DNA of 64,000 nt from Tetrastigma voinierianum (GCA_016808115.1 JAEQBH010001143.1:62001-126000); one strand, 5' to 3'; shown: positions 1-11,191, counted from the stretch's first letter. The notes: generated from the sequence alone by a model not told the origin. Made by a program: numbers and translations.

Positions 1-240
1 GTTTGGTCTCCACTAAAACCAAACTGCAGCTCAAAATTTTTTGATTTTTGCTTAGAATTGGTCAATTTTCATTTTATGCTATTTTTAGTAACTTCCCGTT
101 TTAGTAACTTTTCTTTTTAGTAATCTTATTTTAATTTTATTTTATTTTTATTCTTAGGTTTATTTTTAAATATTTATTTTTGATTTTGTTTTTAATTTAG
201 TTCGATTTATAAATCAAATTTTTGTTAAATTTTGCGAATG
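1..240 (+). other. AT-rich spacer between protease and second ORF of T0
   Basis: A low-complexity T/A-rich stretch with repeated TTTTAGTAA words. The reverse complement of 22510-22790 in element A starts with the same block (accaaa..tgcagctcaaaa, then tttttagtaa words), so this is a family-wide spacer. No coding potential is visible. Confidence 0.65.
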
Positions 241-302
241 GTAATGAAGTTTGGCATCCATTTGACCCTTGGACTTCAGGGGACCTTCAGTTGCTCAAAC
301 CG

Positions 303-310
303 TTTATAAG
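303..310 (+). promoter_or_regulatory. TATA-like box before the second ORF of T0
   Basis: TTTATAAG lies in a CG-poor stretch just before the composition switches to GC-rich coding-like sequence. A TATA-like site occupies the same place in element A (22448-22455, minus) and element B (28508-28515, minus), which argues for an internal promoter. This is an inference from position and conservation only. Confidence 0.45.
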
Positions 311-379
311 AGGCGGGCGGGGCCTCGTTCCATTCACATTTCCTCGAGCCATCCCTTACACGAGCTCAGGCCCTACTGC

Positions 380-2150
380 GCCCGGCGTTCCAAAGCCCCT
401 GCATCTGCTCCGGCCAGGAGCCACCCAGGTCCCAAGCGTCGCGCGTGTGACCCTTGCCCTGCTACGGCTGCTGCGCCGTTTGAGCCACGACCGCGGTGCG
501 CCGCCCGCACGGCGCGGCCAGTCGCGCGCGAGCCACGAGCTCGCGGACCAGCGCCCTGCGTAGGCCGCCGGTGGCGTGCACGGTGCCTTGACATCGGCGT
601 GCGGTGACCATTTCTGTTCCTGCGCTGGCAGGCCTTGGTTCACCGCGTGCGTGTGCGCGGTGCGCCCGCTCTGGCGTGCGCGCATACGCCTGCGGTACTC
701 TGGGCCGCGGGCGTAGTGCGTACCGAGTGGTTCGCTATAGGCCCAGGGTTAGATTCAGCACTCCGGAGATGGAGGATCGACGCCGAGCTGCGGTGCCCAT
801 TCTCGAACCTGCGGTTATCACATTTACATTAGCCCCATGACCATGCACGAGGGCTTGGTCGGAGATACGGAGACTAGGATGGGACCACGAGCCCCTTCTC
901 CGGTACCGCCGAGCGGCTGGGGGCCCGACCCTCAGCGGGCGGGACATCGGCTCGGGGAGTCACCGAGATCTCGGCGAGCCGTCACCTCCCCAGCGTGGGG
1001 CTCGTAGCCCGGCTTTCACCCGGCCTCGAGGATCGGGCGTCCCATGTTCACGGTGACCCCATTAAGGTGCGTAGATTTGCGTGCCAGGGACTTCCACGAG
1101 GAGCCATTCTACGATGTACCGGCGACCCTTAGCCAGCGGTTCGAGGGCTGATGGTGATCCACGCGGTATTCCTGCTTTACCATTCGCCGCGACAATTATT
1201 ATCCACAGGTGGTGCTTGATTTCCTCTATGACTTCGGGAGTGCGAGTCGGTAGAACTCCGGTTCGGCGTGGCGGCGCCGGGTACTTCCGGCTGCGGACAT
1301 TACGGTTGCCTTGGGCTTGCCCGGCCAGTAGCAAATTTTGGAGGATATGAGATTTGCCCAATATAAAGAGAGATGGTCCATTTGTCTCGCTCATGTCCCT
1401 CTGTGAGACCCGTGCTCTTCATGACTGACTTCATGTGGTGCTCCTTGTGGACCACAGCTCCGGACCGGCTTATTCCGCTGCGGTATGTTCGGCGCGAGCC
1501 ATACTCGAGGCTCTGTACAGGATCTCAGAGGGATTCTGGTTTAGTCCCTCTGAGCTGGTCATGACCTCCCTGCTGCACTTTGAGGAGAAGGTCCACCGCA
1601 AGGGCCTGGCTCGAGCTGAGAGCTTACCATTATTGATGCCGAGGTTGCTGAGCCAGGTCTTGGAGCATCTGGGGTTCCCTGAGGAGCCACGCATCGAGCG
1701 GAGGATCAGTTGCACTCAGGTCCTGTCCATGGAGCGATCTCTTTACATGCCGATCTCCATTATTCTCCGTGACGGAGGATCGAGTGGGAGCGCGGATGAT
1801 GTGCGGAAGGACCCACCGAGGGGGGAGGATCCTGTTCTTGAGGTAGAGGTAGAGGTGGAGAGGAGCTCGGTTCAGTTCATCTCACTCCACCTCCACCTCC
1901 CCTCTTTTGCCCAAGCCTGCGACCTTGTCGGCCCCTTCTACCACCAGTAGTAGTCTCGAGCATATTCATGTCGGTTCTAAGAGCTTGGTGTGGATCTTGT
2001 TGCGCTCTTGCTACTACACAGGCGTCGTTGGACTAGCGGATGGCTCGAGCCGAGGCTACTCTAGCACATAGTCACGTATGGCTAGCCGGATCATGAGTCT
2101 CGGTCTCACTTCGGAGCACACAGGACTACTTGAGACCCGATCAGCGGTGG
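380..2150 (+). pseudogene. Second ORF of T0 (plant retroelement-associated protein), decayed
   Basis: This is a GC-rich coding relic with a Pro/Arg/Ser-rich N-terminal part (about 740-1010) followed by a conserved domain. Visible pieces are RDFHEEPFYDVPATL near 1085, then ISEGFWFSPSELVMTSLLHF and EEKVHRKGLARAES, with LLSQVLEHLGFPEEPRIERR near 1640-1710. The longest open stretch is 1435-1950. The order of these blocks matches the plant 'putative plant transposon protein' type of ORF that I recall from grapevine annotations. Its function is unknown. It is broken by several frameshifts and cut by T1 at 2150. Sister copies are at 20345-22110 and 26440-28500. Confidence 0.65.
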
Positions 2151-2224
2151 TGATTAGTGCCCCGAAAAGTGCTATTTTGAACCCTGTTATTATAGGTTTT
2201 GAGTGCTTTTTTGTGTACTAATCA
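2151..2224 (+). repeat. Imperfect inverted repeat at LTR start
   Basis: TGATTAGTGC at the left pairs with GTACTAATCA at the right. Inner arms AAAAGTGC and GAGTGCTTTT, and CCCT/ATAGG, also oppose each other. The same 66-76-nt structure starts every T LTR in the window (7032, 9714, 19106, 25266, 33223, 36688, 62823). Confidence 0.75.
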
Positions 2225-2593
2225 TGCTAATTAACGATTTTGCACATTGGGTCCCTACTATTTTAATGATCGCATTTTGTGGCAAATTTTCGTTTGCGAG
2301 CTAATTGTACCAAAAAATTGTTGAGTCGATCCAAGCACCGAAGAATTCAAGTCAAGCTGACTTATTGCGAGATCAAAGATAAGAAGGAAAGAAAGAGCAA
2401 AATGTTAAGAAAAACACCTTTGCGGGAAAGCTTCTCCTACTTGAGCACTGTTCCAGCTCAACACTATTCCTCCACCTTTCCAGTTCTTTGCTTTTCACGC
2501 TACACCTGTTTGCTTTTGCTTTTGGTTTTTTCCATTTTACCTAGCCAATAACCTTCCGATTTTGGTTTTTGTAACTTCCCCACTGCTGACATC

Positions 2594-2601
2594 TATATAA
2601 G
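2594..2601 (+). promoter_or_regulatory. TATA box in 5' LTR of T1
   Basis: TATATAAG in the context atctatataagtctc, about 445 bp from the LTR start. It is repeated at 7471-7478 in the 3' LTR, and the same word occurs in the LTRs of T0 (10345) and B (32464-32471, minus). It probably sets the U3/R boundary. Confidence 0.65.
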
Positions 2602-3449
2602 TCTCAGTTTGTACAAATCAACGAGACTTGAATTTCGGATATACGATAGCGGGAGGCGGTTTCCCACGGCTTCCTTACTTTCCTTTTTTCTTTCCTTTTC
2701 TTTGCATTTTCTCATTTGCCAAACACTCCTCGAGGTTAACGCTTCCAGAGGATGTTCGCTGAACCTCTTTCCTCATGAAGAGGGCGGTGTTAGCTAGGGT
2801 GTGGAGGTAACTCCGCAGTTCCCCCAATTTTTTAACGCCGCGTATTTTTGGTTGTTTGTGTTCACCACTTCCGCCCAGTTCAAAATCTCTTAAGCATGCT
2901 CTCTTTAATGTGTTGGCAGAAGCTTTTTTGGGTTCGATGGATCTTTCAAGTCCATTTGAGGCTCGGTCGGATTGTCTCTGCTAGTTATAGTAGTTGGGTT
3001 TTTTGGTCGTTTTCCTTTGTGTTGAACATTTATGCCCATTTAAATGCTATATTTCAAAAGGAAAATCATAGGGTTTAGTTTTAAAGCTAAATGAATCCAG
3101 TTCGAAATGACTATATGTCGCTGCTCCCAGCGAGAAAAATACCCGGGGACATGTGGTTACCTTGAAACCCTAAACCTTGGTGCTTCTTACTTCAAGGGGT
3201 TCTATTTTACATTTTTCTTCTTTTAACCCCGATCGGTGAACACCCAAAACCCCTGTTTTTACCAAACCTTAAAAATCAAATTTAATTCACCAATTTTGCC
3301 TTCCTCGAGTCATTTTTGTGCAGAAAACCCCGTCACACAATGTTCCGATACTGAACCCATTTATCTTTGCGGTAGCTTGACTACCACGGCGTTAGGAGAA
3401 CAGGATATAAATTTTTGTTGATTCGGGATGCCTGCGTAGCGCGAATCAA

Positions 3450-3467
3450 ATGAAGCGTTCTTGAGGA
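3450..3467 (+). promoter_or_regulatory. Degraded primer-binding site of T1
   Basis: The sequence right after the LTR (aatgaagcgttcttgagg, then atggtgcc) aligns by position with the better-preserved site TGGCGCCATTAGGGATGG at 35105-35122. TGGCGCCGTTGCCGGGGA is the common plant Ty3/gypsy primer site. Confidence 0.5.
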
Positions 3468-3502
3468 TGGTGCCTTATTGCAAGTGTGTGATTTTGTGGA
3501 AC

Positions 3503-3524
3503 ACTTGTGATCCTCATCACAAGT
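3503..3524 (+). other. Leader hairpin downstream of the primer site (T1)
   Basis: Perfect 9-bp arms ACTTGTGAT and ATCACAAGT surround a 4-nt loop CCTC. Element B has the same arms at 31521-31542 with the loop GTTG. Its position just after the primer site suggests an RNA dimerisation or packaging structure, which is an inference. Confidence 0.65.
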
Positions 3525-3719
3525 CAGTGAATTTCCTTTTATCATTTCACAGTCATTTTTCTTAGTTTTATTTCAGCACATTAAAAAAAAAAAAAAGCAG
3601 TCTGTGAGGATCGTTTGTGTTGTTTTTGTGTTGCCTTTGTTTTTGAAATTACGGGAATCCATTCTCGGTGGATTAAAGCCTAGAAGGCGGGGCGCAAAGT
3701 CAATCTCCTCGAGACTTGG

Positions 3720-4470
3720 TTGACTTGAATTAGACAAAATGGTTCTTAGAGGAGGGCTGTCTGATCGGTACCACTATGGAGGGGAACTACAGGATACATG
3801 CCATGAGGGACTAGAGACCCGATGGATGAGTTCACCATATGGTAGTACTTACAACCATAGTTGGGAATCTGTAAATTCCTCTGGGAACCAAAACTTCCAC
3901 AATATGCACCTCTGAACCTCTTTATTATGCCCCCATTCTCAATGAAAGCAACAACCACCACCCTTATCCTTCATTGAACAAGCCATCCACAATTTGAGCA
4001 AACAAGTGGACAATTTCATAGAGGATAGGCGGGTGAATGTTCGAGCTAATAGGGGGATTGAGGCAGTGGAGGCTCCACTGAACAGGAATTGGATGGGTTC
4101 CAAAGCGAAATTGATCAAAAATTGGACATCCTACGAGGAATCCATCTCTCAAAGCTCTGTCGGTTTGTTCAACAAGAGGAAATACGGAGGAGGAAGAGTG
4201 CTTGGCCCGACACTCTTTGTAGGTGAAACAGGCTCAATTGCGTCGGGGAGAGAGTGAAGAGGAACAGGTAAGTCTCAGGAACTACAGGGTGCCCCACAAT
4301 TATGTGTAGAATATGGGCCATGGAAAAAGGAAGAAGAAACCTCCCAATCTTGGTAGAGGAGTAATGGAGAGGAAGAAATGAAAGGCAAGGAACTCTATCC
4401 TTGACCAATCCCGTGAGTTGAATCCTGAGTGCCTTTAGCGACAACCAAAAACCCCTTTGCCCGGTGTACA
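3720..4470 (+). pseudogene. gag relic (C-terminal part) of T1
   Basis: The best frame runs 3994-4257 and contains LSKQVDNFIEDRR, VNVRANRGIEAVEAPLNR and YEESISQSS. It is followed near 4260 by a shifted stretch reading VSLRNYRVPHN. This matches the linker and C-terminal gag of Athila/Tat-like plant elements. Element C/A reads KRIDGLESNLNQK and B reads KRIDGLESTQ at the corresponding place. The capsid core with the WERF motif, found in A and B, is deleted here. The frame is broken several times. Confidence 0.6.
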
Positions 4471-5529
4471 TATTGCCTTGCCATGCGGCCTGACCAATCC
4501 ACTAAAGCACCCACGAAAGTCCGACCATGCTTGCCTATTCTACAAAACCTCGAAGTAGTGGCCCATTGCTCATGTTGTTGCCACTACATCGAAAAAATTA
4601 GCGTGCGGCTCTCTGCGCGTGGCACGGTGGTTGGTTCGGGTCATAAGTTTGGGTTTGGAGCACACAGACCTCGGCATTTCTAAGCTCCCCCCACTTTTTA
4701 TTTAATTTGTTTTATTTGTGTTATTTTATTTTGATTTCTTTAATTTTTCTTTTTAGATTATCTCTAATTTTTAGTTAATTTATGTTTTTAAATTAATTTT
4801 TATACTCTTTGCAAGTTTTCTTAATTTTTCTTGCACTAATTTTCTGATTTTGTGCAAATTTTGACTTCAGTTAGTCGACAAGCGTGAGCATCGCGATGAT
4901 GGCGAAAATTTCGCAATTACAGAAATCTGAAATTTTAAGCTATATATGGAGGTACCGCCATTTGCGAGGTGTTGAAGCAGTGAAAATACGTGAACAGGCG
5001 AAGAATTTGCAGCAGACGGTGGGTTCGCTAGCTAGCGAATTCAGTGAAATCATCCTACGGGACAAAACTACAGTGCCATTTGTTTTTATTTTATTTTATT
5101 TTGTTTTTGTTTTTTATTTGTTATTTTATATAAAAAAAAAAAGGTTTTCTGTATATATTATTTTTATTTAAAAATTTTTTTTTATTTTTATTTTATTTTA
5201 TATATATTACTTTTTATTTCAAAAAAATTTTATTATTATTTATATATATATATATATATAAAATTTTTTTGTCTTAAAAAATTTTTGAAAAAAAAAAAAA
5301 AAAAAACGTTTTTAATATATAAAAAAAAAAGAAAAAAAGTTTTTATTTTTTTATTTTTATTTTAATTATTATTTGTTTTATTTGAAAAAAAAAAATCCAA
5401 AATTTTCGCTAAATGAACATCGCGAAATTTTCGCAAGCGATGGCGTACCTGTTTCGCTAACCACTTCGAAAATTTAGCTAATTAACCGAACATTTTTCGC
5501 TATGGGCCGCTTTGCTCCATTTGTTTTAT
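4471..5529 (+). other. Non-coding AT-rich middle of T1 with scattered TAGCGAAA words
   Basis: No recognisable gene. From 4471 to 4690 the sequence is mixed and unassigned. From 4690 it is runs of T, A and TA. Short islands at 4900-5060 and 5400-5515 contain TTCGCTAGCTAGCGAA-like and GCGAAATTTTCGC palindromes like those of the long T LTRs. It takes the place of protease and the second ORF. Confidence 0.5.
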
Positions 5530-7019
5530 TTCGTAAACTTTTAAATGAGAAATTTCCGGGTTTAAGTTCTTGGTACTAGTTCAGGCTTAGAGAGTGTAGA
5601 ATCAAATATGACCAGAAGAACATTTTTGACACTTTGTGAAGGTGTAATTTTAAAAATGGTCAAGTTGGTCACGCACCTCTCTTCTCTAGCGTTTGTTTGA
5701 ATCTGAAGCGAATTGAATAAGGTGTCGATGGAAAGCTTGCGAAGTCACCTATTCAGAAATGATCACATCATCAAGGGGTAACACACTTCCTTCTCTAATT
5801 TTCCAATCCAAGCCCCATTTGACCACCCAAGAGATGTTTGGGTTGGGGAGGATTAGCAAAGGAAGTGGCTTTTGTATTATGTTTTGTTATTATTTTGTTT
5901 CCAAGCCCATTTTTGTGATGTTTAGTGGCTTGCTGGGTCCTCTTTCTATAAAGTTGTTATACTTTACAACTTACTTTTTCAAAATTTGGACCCGTTTTGC
6001 AATCAAAATTTTTTGTGGTTTTGCCTAACCTGCAAGTTGGAAAATTTAAACTTTGTCCAATTCTATTGATGCTAGATTGATTCCATGTGGTTGGTGAATG
6101 ATTAGTTGAATTCTTATTAATTTCGACATTTTTCTTGACCTTTAGCTAATCTTTGAGTACATTAGATTTCAATGATAGAATTTGAAAAAGCTGTGCAACC
6201 TCTTTACTTTGCATAACTTACCTAGTTTCATTGACCGCCTTTAATAGGTTAAGGACCCTGTGAAAAAAAAGAAAAAGAAAGAAAAGAAAAAAGAAATAGA
6301 AAAAGAAAAAAGAAAAAGAAAGAAAAAGAATAAAGTACAGCTTTGCCTTGAAGCCGAGCACGCGATCCGAGGGGTATATAGTAACCTTTAAAGCCGGTGC
6401 CTAAACCTTCCTTTGGTTGGGAGTTCAGGACTTAGTGTTCGTTACATGGGTGGATGGAGTGGGTTTAGCAGGTTGTAGGTGCTGGAGTCTCGAAATCATT
6501 GAAGTCCGGGGTGAAACCAGAAGAGTTTGTGGTCGAAAGATCCTTATGACTTGGTGCCCTAAGCCTTAATTGGTTGGGAGTCATCGGTAGATCCCGTTAC
6601 ATGGACTTTGGTGAGGTCTATTCCTCGGCATTGCACCTATAACGCCAAAAGAATTTTTGGAATAAGAGGTGGGTCGATCTATTTAGGTTGGTTGGCGTGC
6701 TGGAGTCGTGGTAGCTAGCTGGATTGGGGAGAGTGCAGTTTTGACAGTTTATTGTTGCGAGCTAATTAAATAAACACTTAGATTTTGGTGGAAGTTTCTG
6801 GTTGAGTCATCGAGAAGGAAGCTCTTTTGACACTCAATTTTGTATGGCATTCATTCTCTCATGATAGTTATTGGACACGGCTTTGATGATTTTTCCTTAG
6901 GGTTAGGCATTACTCATTCTGACCTTTTGAGCTACTGACCTTTTTGTAACGTAATTTTGTTATCGTTTTTGTATGCTCTTTCTTTCTTTCTTACATTGCT
7001 AAGGGACTAGCAATGTGTA
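5530..7019 (+). other. 3' non-coding region of T1
   Basis: Homologous to 8380-9700 (T0) and to the reverse complements of 19120-20340 (A) and 25267-26440 (B). Landmarks are a homopurine tract (6258-6336), repeated 'ttggttgggagt' phrases, and a hairpin before the polypurine tract. No open frame is conserved between copies, so I regard it as untranslated. Confidence 0.6.
6258..6336 (+). repeat. Homopurine tract (GA-rich) in T1
   Basis: About 75 nt of A and G with AAAGAAAAAG words. It lies about 690 bp before the polypurine tract. Equivalent tracts are at 8969-9030 (T0), 19797-19846 (A, minus) and 25898-25945 (B, minus), all 630-690 bp from the LTR. Confidence 0.7.
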
Positions 7020-7031
7020 GGTTGGGGGGTG
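6994..7031 (+). promoter_or_regulatory. Hairpin plus polypurine tract of T1
   Basis: The arms CATTGCTA and TAGCAATG (8 bp) flank the loop AGGGAC at 6994-7015. GGTTGGGGGGTG follows at 7020-7031, directly abutting the LTR start TGATTAG. This is the expected plus-strand primer for the 3' LTR. Confidence 0.8.
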
Positions 7032-8323
7032 TGATTAGTGCCCAAAAAGTGCTATTTTGAACCCTATTTATTATAGGTTTTGAGTGCTTTTGTGTACTAA
7101 TCCCATGCTAAAGTAACAGATTGCACATTAAGGTCCCTACTATTTTAATGATCGCATTTTGGCAAATTTTGCGGTTTTTGCGAGCTAATTATGCCAAAAT
7201 TGTTGAGTCGATCAAGCACGAAGAATTCAAGTCAAACTCCAACATTGCGAGATCAAGATTAGAAGGAAAGAAAGAGCAACAAAATGTTAAGAAAAACACC
7301 CTTTGGAAAGCTTCTCCTGCGAAACCTTTGTTCCAGCTCAACAACATTCCCTCCTGTACCGTTCACCTTTTCACGCTACCTGTTTGCTTTTTTGCTTTTG
7401 GATTTTTCCATTTTACCCTGTAATAACCTTCGATTTTGGTTTTTTTGTAACTTCCCTTACAGCGAGCATCTATATAAGTCTCGGTTTGTACAAATCATGA
7501 GACTTAGATTTGGATATCTGATGACGGGGCGATTTCCATGGCTTCCTTTCCCTTTTTTTCTTTCCTTTTTATTTTCCATTTTCAGTTTGCCAGAAACACT
7601 CCTGCGAGGATGACAACTCAGAGGATGTTCGGCTAGACCTCTTCCTCCTTGAAGAGGACGGCTGTTGGCTAGGGTGTGGAGGTAACTCACGGTTCCCCTG
7701 TTTTTAATGCACGTATTTATGGTTGTTTGTGTTCCTGCTTCTCACTTAGGTTAAAATCTCTTAAGCATGCTCTCTTTAATGTGTACTTGGCAAGGTTTTT
7801 TTGGGTTCAATGGATACTTTCACTAGATCCATTGAGATCGATTAGTTGTCTCTACTAGTTATCGTGGATTAGGGTTTTGAATGCGTTTTCAGCATTAGGA
7901 GTTATTTATCTTGATTTAAATGCTATGTTGAAAGGAAAATCATAGGAATTTGATTTTAAAGCTAAATGAAGATCCGGTTCGGGAAATGACTATATGTCAT
8001 GCTCCCCAACGCGAGGAAAAATACCCGGGGACATGTGGTTACCTTGAAACCCTAAACCAGTGGCCTAACACTTCAAGGGGTTCTATTTTACATTTTTTTC
8101 TTCTTTTTAGCTTCAGTCAGTGAACACCTGAAACCACTGTTTTTGCAAACCTTAAAAATCAAATTTAATTCACCAATTTTGCCTTCACTCAAGTCATTTG
8201 TGAAAACCCATCCTGTGTTCGACCTAGACCGCTATCTTTGCGAGTAGCTTGACTCTGTGATGGGAGAAACTTTTAGGATATAAATTTTGTTGATTCGGAT
8301 GTCGCTCTTGTGTACGCGAATCA
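7032..8323 (+). repeat. 3' LTR of T1
   Basis: Starts TGATTAGTGCCC right after the polypurine tract and ends TGTACGCGAATCA. It is 1292 bp and colinear with 2151-3448, with a TATA box at 7471-7478. Beyond 8323 the interrupted T0 sequence resumes. Confidence 0.85.
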
Positions 8324-9713
8324 AGTAGCAGCCCTCCTTGGACATCTTCAGCGACCGCGCGGCGATTTGGATCCTGACATCACCATGAGAGTGAGGTGGT
8401 CGCCACTCTTTTCTTTTGCTTTCCATTTTACTAGTAGAGACTTGTTTTATACTCTGGTTGGGAGTTAAAGTTAGAATGTCTTCTACCATATTTTGTATAG
8501 TTTTGCTTTATCAAGCGCATACTCTTTGTATAGGATTGTATAGGATTCATGTATTATCCAATAGTAGCGTGATACTTTGTGTGTTTAGCTATTTTAAGCG
8601 TGTATTAACCACTTTGGTTATATCAAAAGCTTTATAGCATTATTTACATTTTTCTACACTTTTGCAAATCAATTTTTGTGCCTATCTTTTTGTGTTTCTA
8701 CTCTTGCCTTATGTTGGAGAATTGAAACACTGTATGCTACCTTAATGTTAGAACAATTCCATGCATGACTTAGTTTTTGGTCGTTTGAAGTTCCAGCGTA
8801 TTCAACCTTGTATATCCACCTTTAACTAATTCACCTTACTTGCACATGGAGTTTTTATCGATAGGTTGAGAAGCTATATACCTCCTTTCACTTTGAAAAG
8901 CGGAGCGTTGGATGCGGTGTGACCATAATAGGTTTGTGTTACCTACAAAAGAAGGCAATGGTCTTCCAAATGAAAAGAAAGAAAAAGCAAAAGAAAAAAA
9001 GAAAAGAAGAAAAAGAAAAATAAAAAGCGTGAAGCTTTGCCTTGAAACGAACACGGTCGAGGGTATATGGCGAAAGCCTTTAAAGCCACATGCCCTAAAA
9101 CCCAATTGGTTAGGAGTCATCGACTTAGTGTTAAGCTACACGGGTGGATGGGTGGAGTTTAGCCGAGTTGTAGGTGCTTAATTCTCGAAGTCATTCGAGT
9201 AGGGGTGGCTTTGTAGAGTTTGTGGTCAGTCGATCCTTTTGGCTTGATGCCCTAAACCTTAATTGGTTGGGAGTCATCGGTGGACCCCCGTTACACGGAC
9301 TTTGGTGAAGTCGAGTTTTTAGCATTGCACCCTACAGTACAATCAAAGAAGAAATAAGAGTGTAGCTGATCCTATTTAGATTGGTCAACAGTTTAAGGCC
9401 CTGGCAGTAGCTTGGTTGGGGGGAGGGAATAGCTTTGCAACTTTGGTGCAAACTGGTTACCTTAAGAACAATTAGATTTTGGTGGAAGTTCAGGTTGACC
9501 TCCTTGGAACCGATGTTGCCCTAAAACTTGTTCTTATATGGCATTTGTTCTCTCATGATGGTTTTCGTACAGGGTCGAAATTGTTCGTACTGAAGGCAAG
9601 ACCCTACGTATACACACACTTTTTGAACAATATACACTTTTTGTAAAGCGGCATGCATACCTTAATTGTTTTTAGCATTGCTAAGGGACTAGCAACGTGT
9701 CGGTTGGGGGGTG
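8324..9713 (+). mobile_element. T0 element, right part (3' region)
   Basis: Continuation of T0 after the T1 insertion: the last stretch related to the second-ORF end (ccgcgcggcgatttgg, 8350-8400), then the family 3' non-coding region. A homopurine tract lies at 8969-9030, a hairpin (CATTGCTA/TAGCAACG) at 9676-9697, and the polypurine tract GGTTGGGGGGTG at 9702-9713. No gene is visible. Confidence 0.8.
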
Positions 9714-11191
9714 TGATTAGTACCCAAAAAGTGCTATTTTGAACCCTATTTAAGATAGGTTTTGAGTGCTTTTTGCGCACTAATCATATGAATTGAGCCA
9801 ATTGACATGTGCAGGTCCACTTAGTGCTATTGATTTGGTTTCGAGGTTGTTTTTGGTAGTTTTGCAGGTATTGGGAACTTATGTCAGCAAGCTTGGCTTC
9901 GTATTGGTGCTGAATCGAGGAATTCTCGGTGTTCATCACCCCAAAATGAAAGAAATGTCAGATGGAAGTGATGGATAGAAATTTGAGGCGGATGTAGAGC
10001 GTGCGGGAGGCAAACATGATTTTAAGCTATGCATTGCGAAAATTTATGAATTGCGAAAATTTAAATCGGCGAAATTTTCGCTATGCACATTTTTTCGCTA
10101 AGCTAGCGAAATTTCGCTATCATAGCGAAATTTCACTATCATAGCGAAAGTTACTGTGCATAGCGAAAATTTGAATTTCGCTATGCCTTGTATTTTCGCT
10201 ATGATAGCGAAATTCACTGCATAGCGAAAATCATTCCCTGTGTTTTTGATTCCAAACGACCTCGTTTTGTATAATTCCCATTTTGTCCCTATTGTAATCA
10301 TGTATTTTAGGTATTTTTGGTATTTCACACTGAATTAGGTTGGCTATATAAGCCACCTTATAACTTTGTAACTTAGAACTTATTATTTTTATTAAAGCTT
10401 TCGCGGCTTTTGGTTTGGTTACATTTTGCTCTCTCTATCTTCTTTCTCATTTTCTTGGCTTCAAACACACCTTGAGGATGACAACTCAGGGATGTATCTG
10501 GCCTCAAAGCCTTGAAGAGGAGGGTTGCTAGCAGTTATTGGTGGTTTAGCGATTAATCATCATGTTTTAAATGGAACAGTGCATTTATGGTTCCAAACTT
10601 TCCAAACTAGGGTTTAATGCTATTTAATGTCTTTCCTTTGGTCAATACTTGTCATGCTTTAGGGTTCAGTGCATTCTTAATGGTAGATGCACTGACATTC
10701 TTTAGATGTCATTTACGAGCCATTGAAATGAGGTTAAATGCTATGTTTTCAAACTGATTGGAACATTGAATGCTCAATATATGTTTGGACTCAAATAGGA
10801 GTGTTTTAAGGGTTAGTTTTTAAAGCTAAACAAGATCTGTTTTGGCCATGACTATATGTCATTTTGCCCTAATGCGAGAAATGATCAGAGGACACCTTAA
10901 TAACCCCATTTTACCAAGCTAGTGACCCGAGCCTTGGTCACCATTTCACATTTCATTTTAAGCTATTCGGTTAGCCCGGTGACACAGCTCGACACTTTTT
11001 AATGCAAATCCGAGAAAATGACAAAAGTCACCATTTTCCAAACATGAAGTACAAATCATTTGTGGGATGAAAACCCCATCCGTGTTCGACCCAGCCAGAC
11101 CCGTATCTTGCGGTAGGTTGACTACGGCAGTAGGAGGAACTTAGGAAAATAATTTTGTTGATTCCGGATCACCCTACCGTGGCACAAATTA
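9714..11191 (+). repeat. 3' LTR of T0
   Basis: Starts TGATTAGTACCC after a polypurine tract. Its 73-nt inverted start is 9714-9786 and its TATA box TATATAAG is at 10345-10352. U5 includes gatgaaaaccccatccgtg. It ends near 11191 with a worn GGCACAAATTA in place of GGCACGAATCA. Length is about 1.48 kb. Unlike T1, it carries a TAGCGAAA array in U3. Confidence 0.8.
10028..10232 (+). repeat. TAGCGAAA palindrome array in U3 of T0 LTR
   Basis: About ten copies of TAGCGAAA or its complement TTTCGCTA lie in 205 bp, about 110-320 bp upstream of the TATA box. Some pairs form palindromes such as TTTCGCTATCATAGCGAAA. Arrays are in the same place in the A, B, C and solo LTRs. They are likely regulatory, but that is unproven. 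Confidence 0.7.

Larger units (their letters stand above)
1..2150 (+). mobile_element. T0 element, left part (truncated by window start)
   Basis: This is the internal region of a plus-strand family-T Ty3/gypsy element: an AT-rich spacer, a TATA-like site and a GC-rich second ORF. It stops abruptly at 2150, where another T element begins with its LTR. The matching 3' part resumes at 8324, because 8324-9713 has the order and content expected downstream of the ORF when compared with the minus-strand copies at 19107-22450 and 25267-28500. The 5' LTR, primer site, gag and protease would lie left of the window. Confidence 0.8.
2151..3448 (+). repeat. 5' LTR of T1
   Basis: The start TGATTAGTGC and end GCGAATCA make a 5-bp terminal inverted repeat (TGATT/AATCA). 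It is colinear with 7032-8323: the inverted 74-nt start, a TATA box at 2594, and the U5 text including ccctaaacc and 'ttgttgattcg' all recur. The two copies differ by many small indels, so they are old or poorly resolved. This LTR lacks the dense TAGCGAAA array found in the longer T LTRs. Confidence 0.85.
2151..8323 (+). mobile_element. T1: complete but internally deleted T-family LTR retrotransposon
   Basis: Two LTRs of 1298 and 1292 bp enclose about 3.58 kb. Both start TGATTAGTGCC and end ACGAATCA or GCGAATCA. The interior has a degraded primer site, a leader hairpin, the C-terminal part of gag, an AT-rich spacer, a 3' region, and a clear polypurine tract. Protease and the second ORF are missing, and no pol is seen. 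T1 interrupts T0 inside its second ORF. Flanks are ggtgg on the left and agtag on the right, so a target-site duplication is not exact. Confidence 0.85.

Noticed and set aside
222..607. Overlapping GC-rich open frames at the left end
   Set aside because: In GC-rich sequence stops are rare. These frames are not conserved in the other two second-ORF copies, so I treat them as parts of the broken ORF region rather than separate genes.
3160..3180. Telomere-like ccctaaa words (also near 8050)
   Set aside because: Single copies inside U5 of the T LTRs, not tandem arrays, so this is not telomeric sequence.
2141..8333. Target-site duplications around T1, A, B and L7
   Set aside because: I looked for 5-bp direct repeats at each border and found none that were exact, apart from TATAT at the solo LTR, where the microsatellite makes it uninformative.
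10028..10232. CRISPR-like array of TAGCGAAA repeats
   Set aside because: Repeats are 8-18 bp palindromes with irregular spacing inside a plant LTR. There are no unique spacers of constant length and no cas genes.
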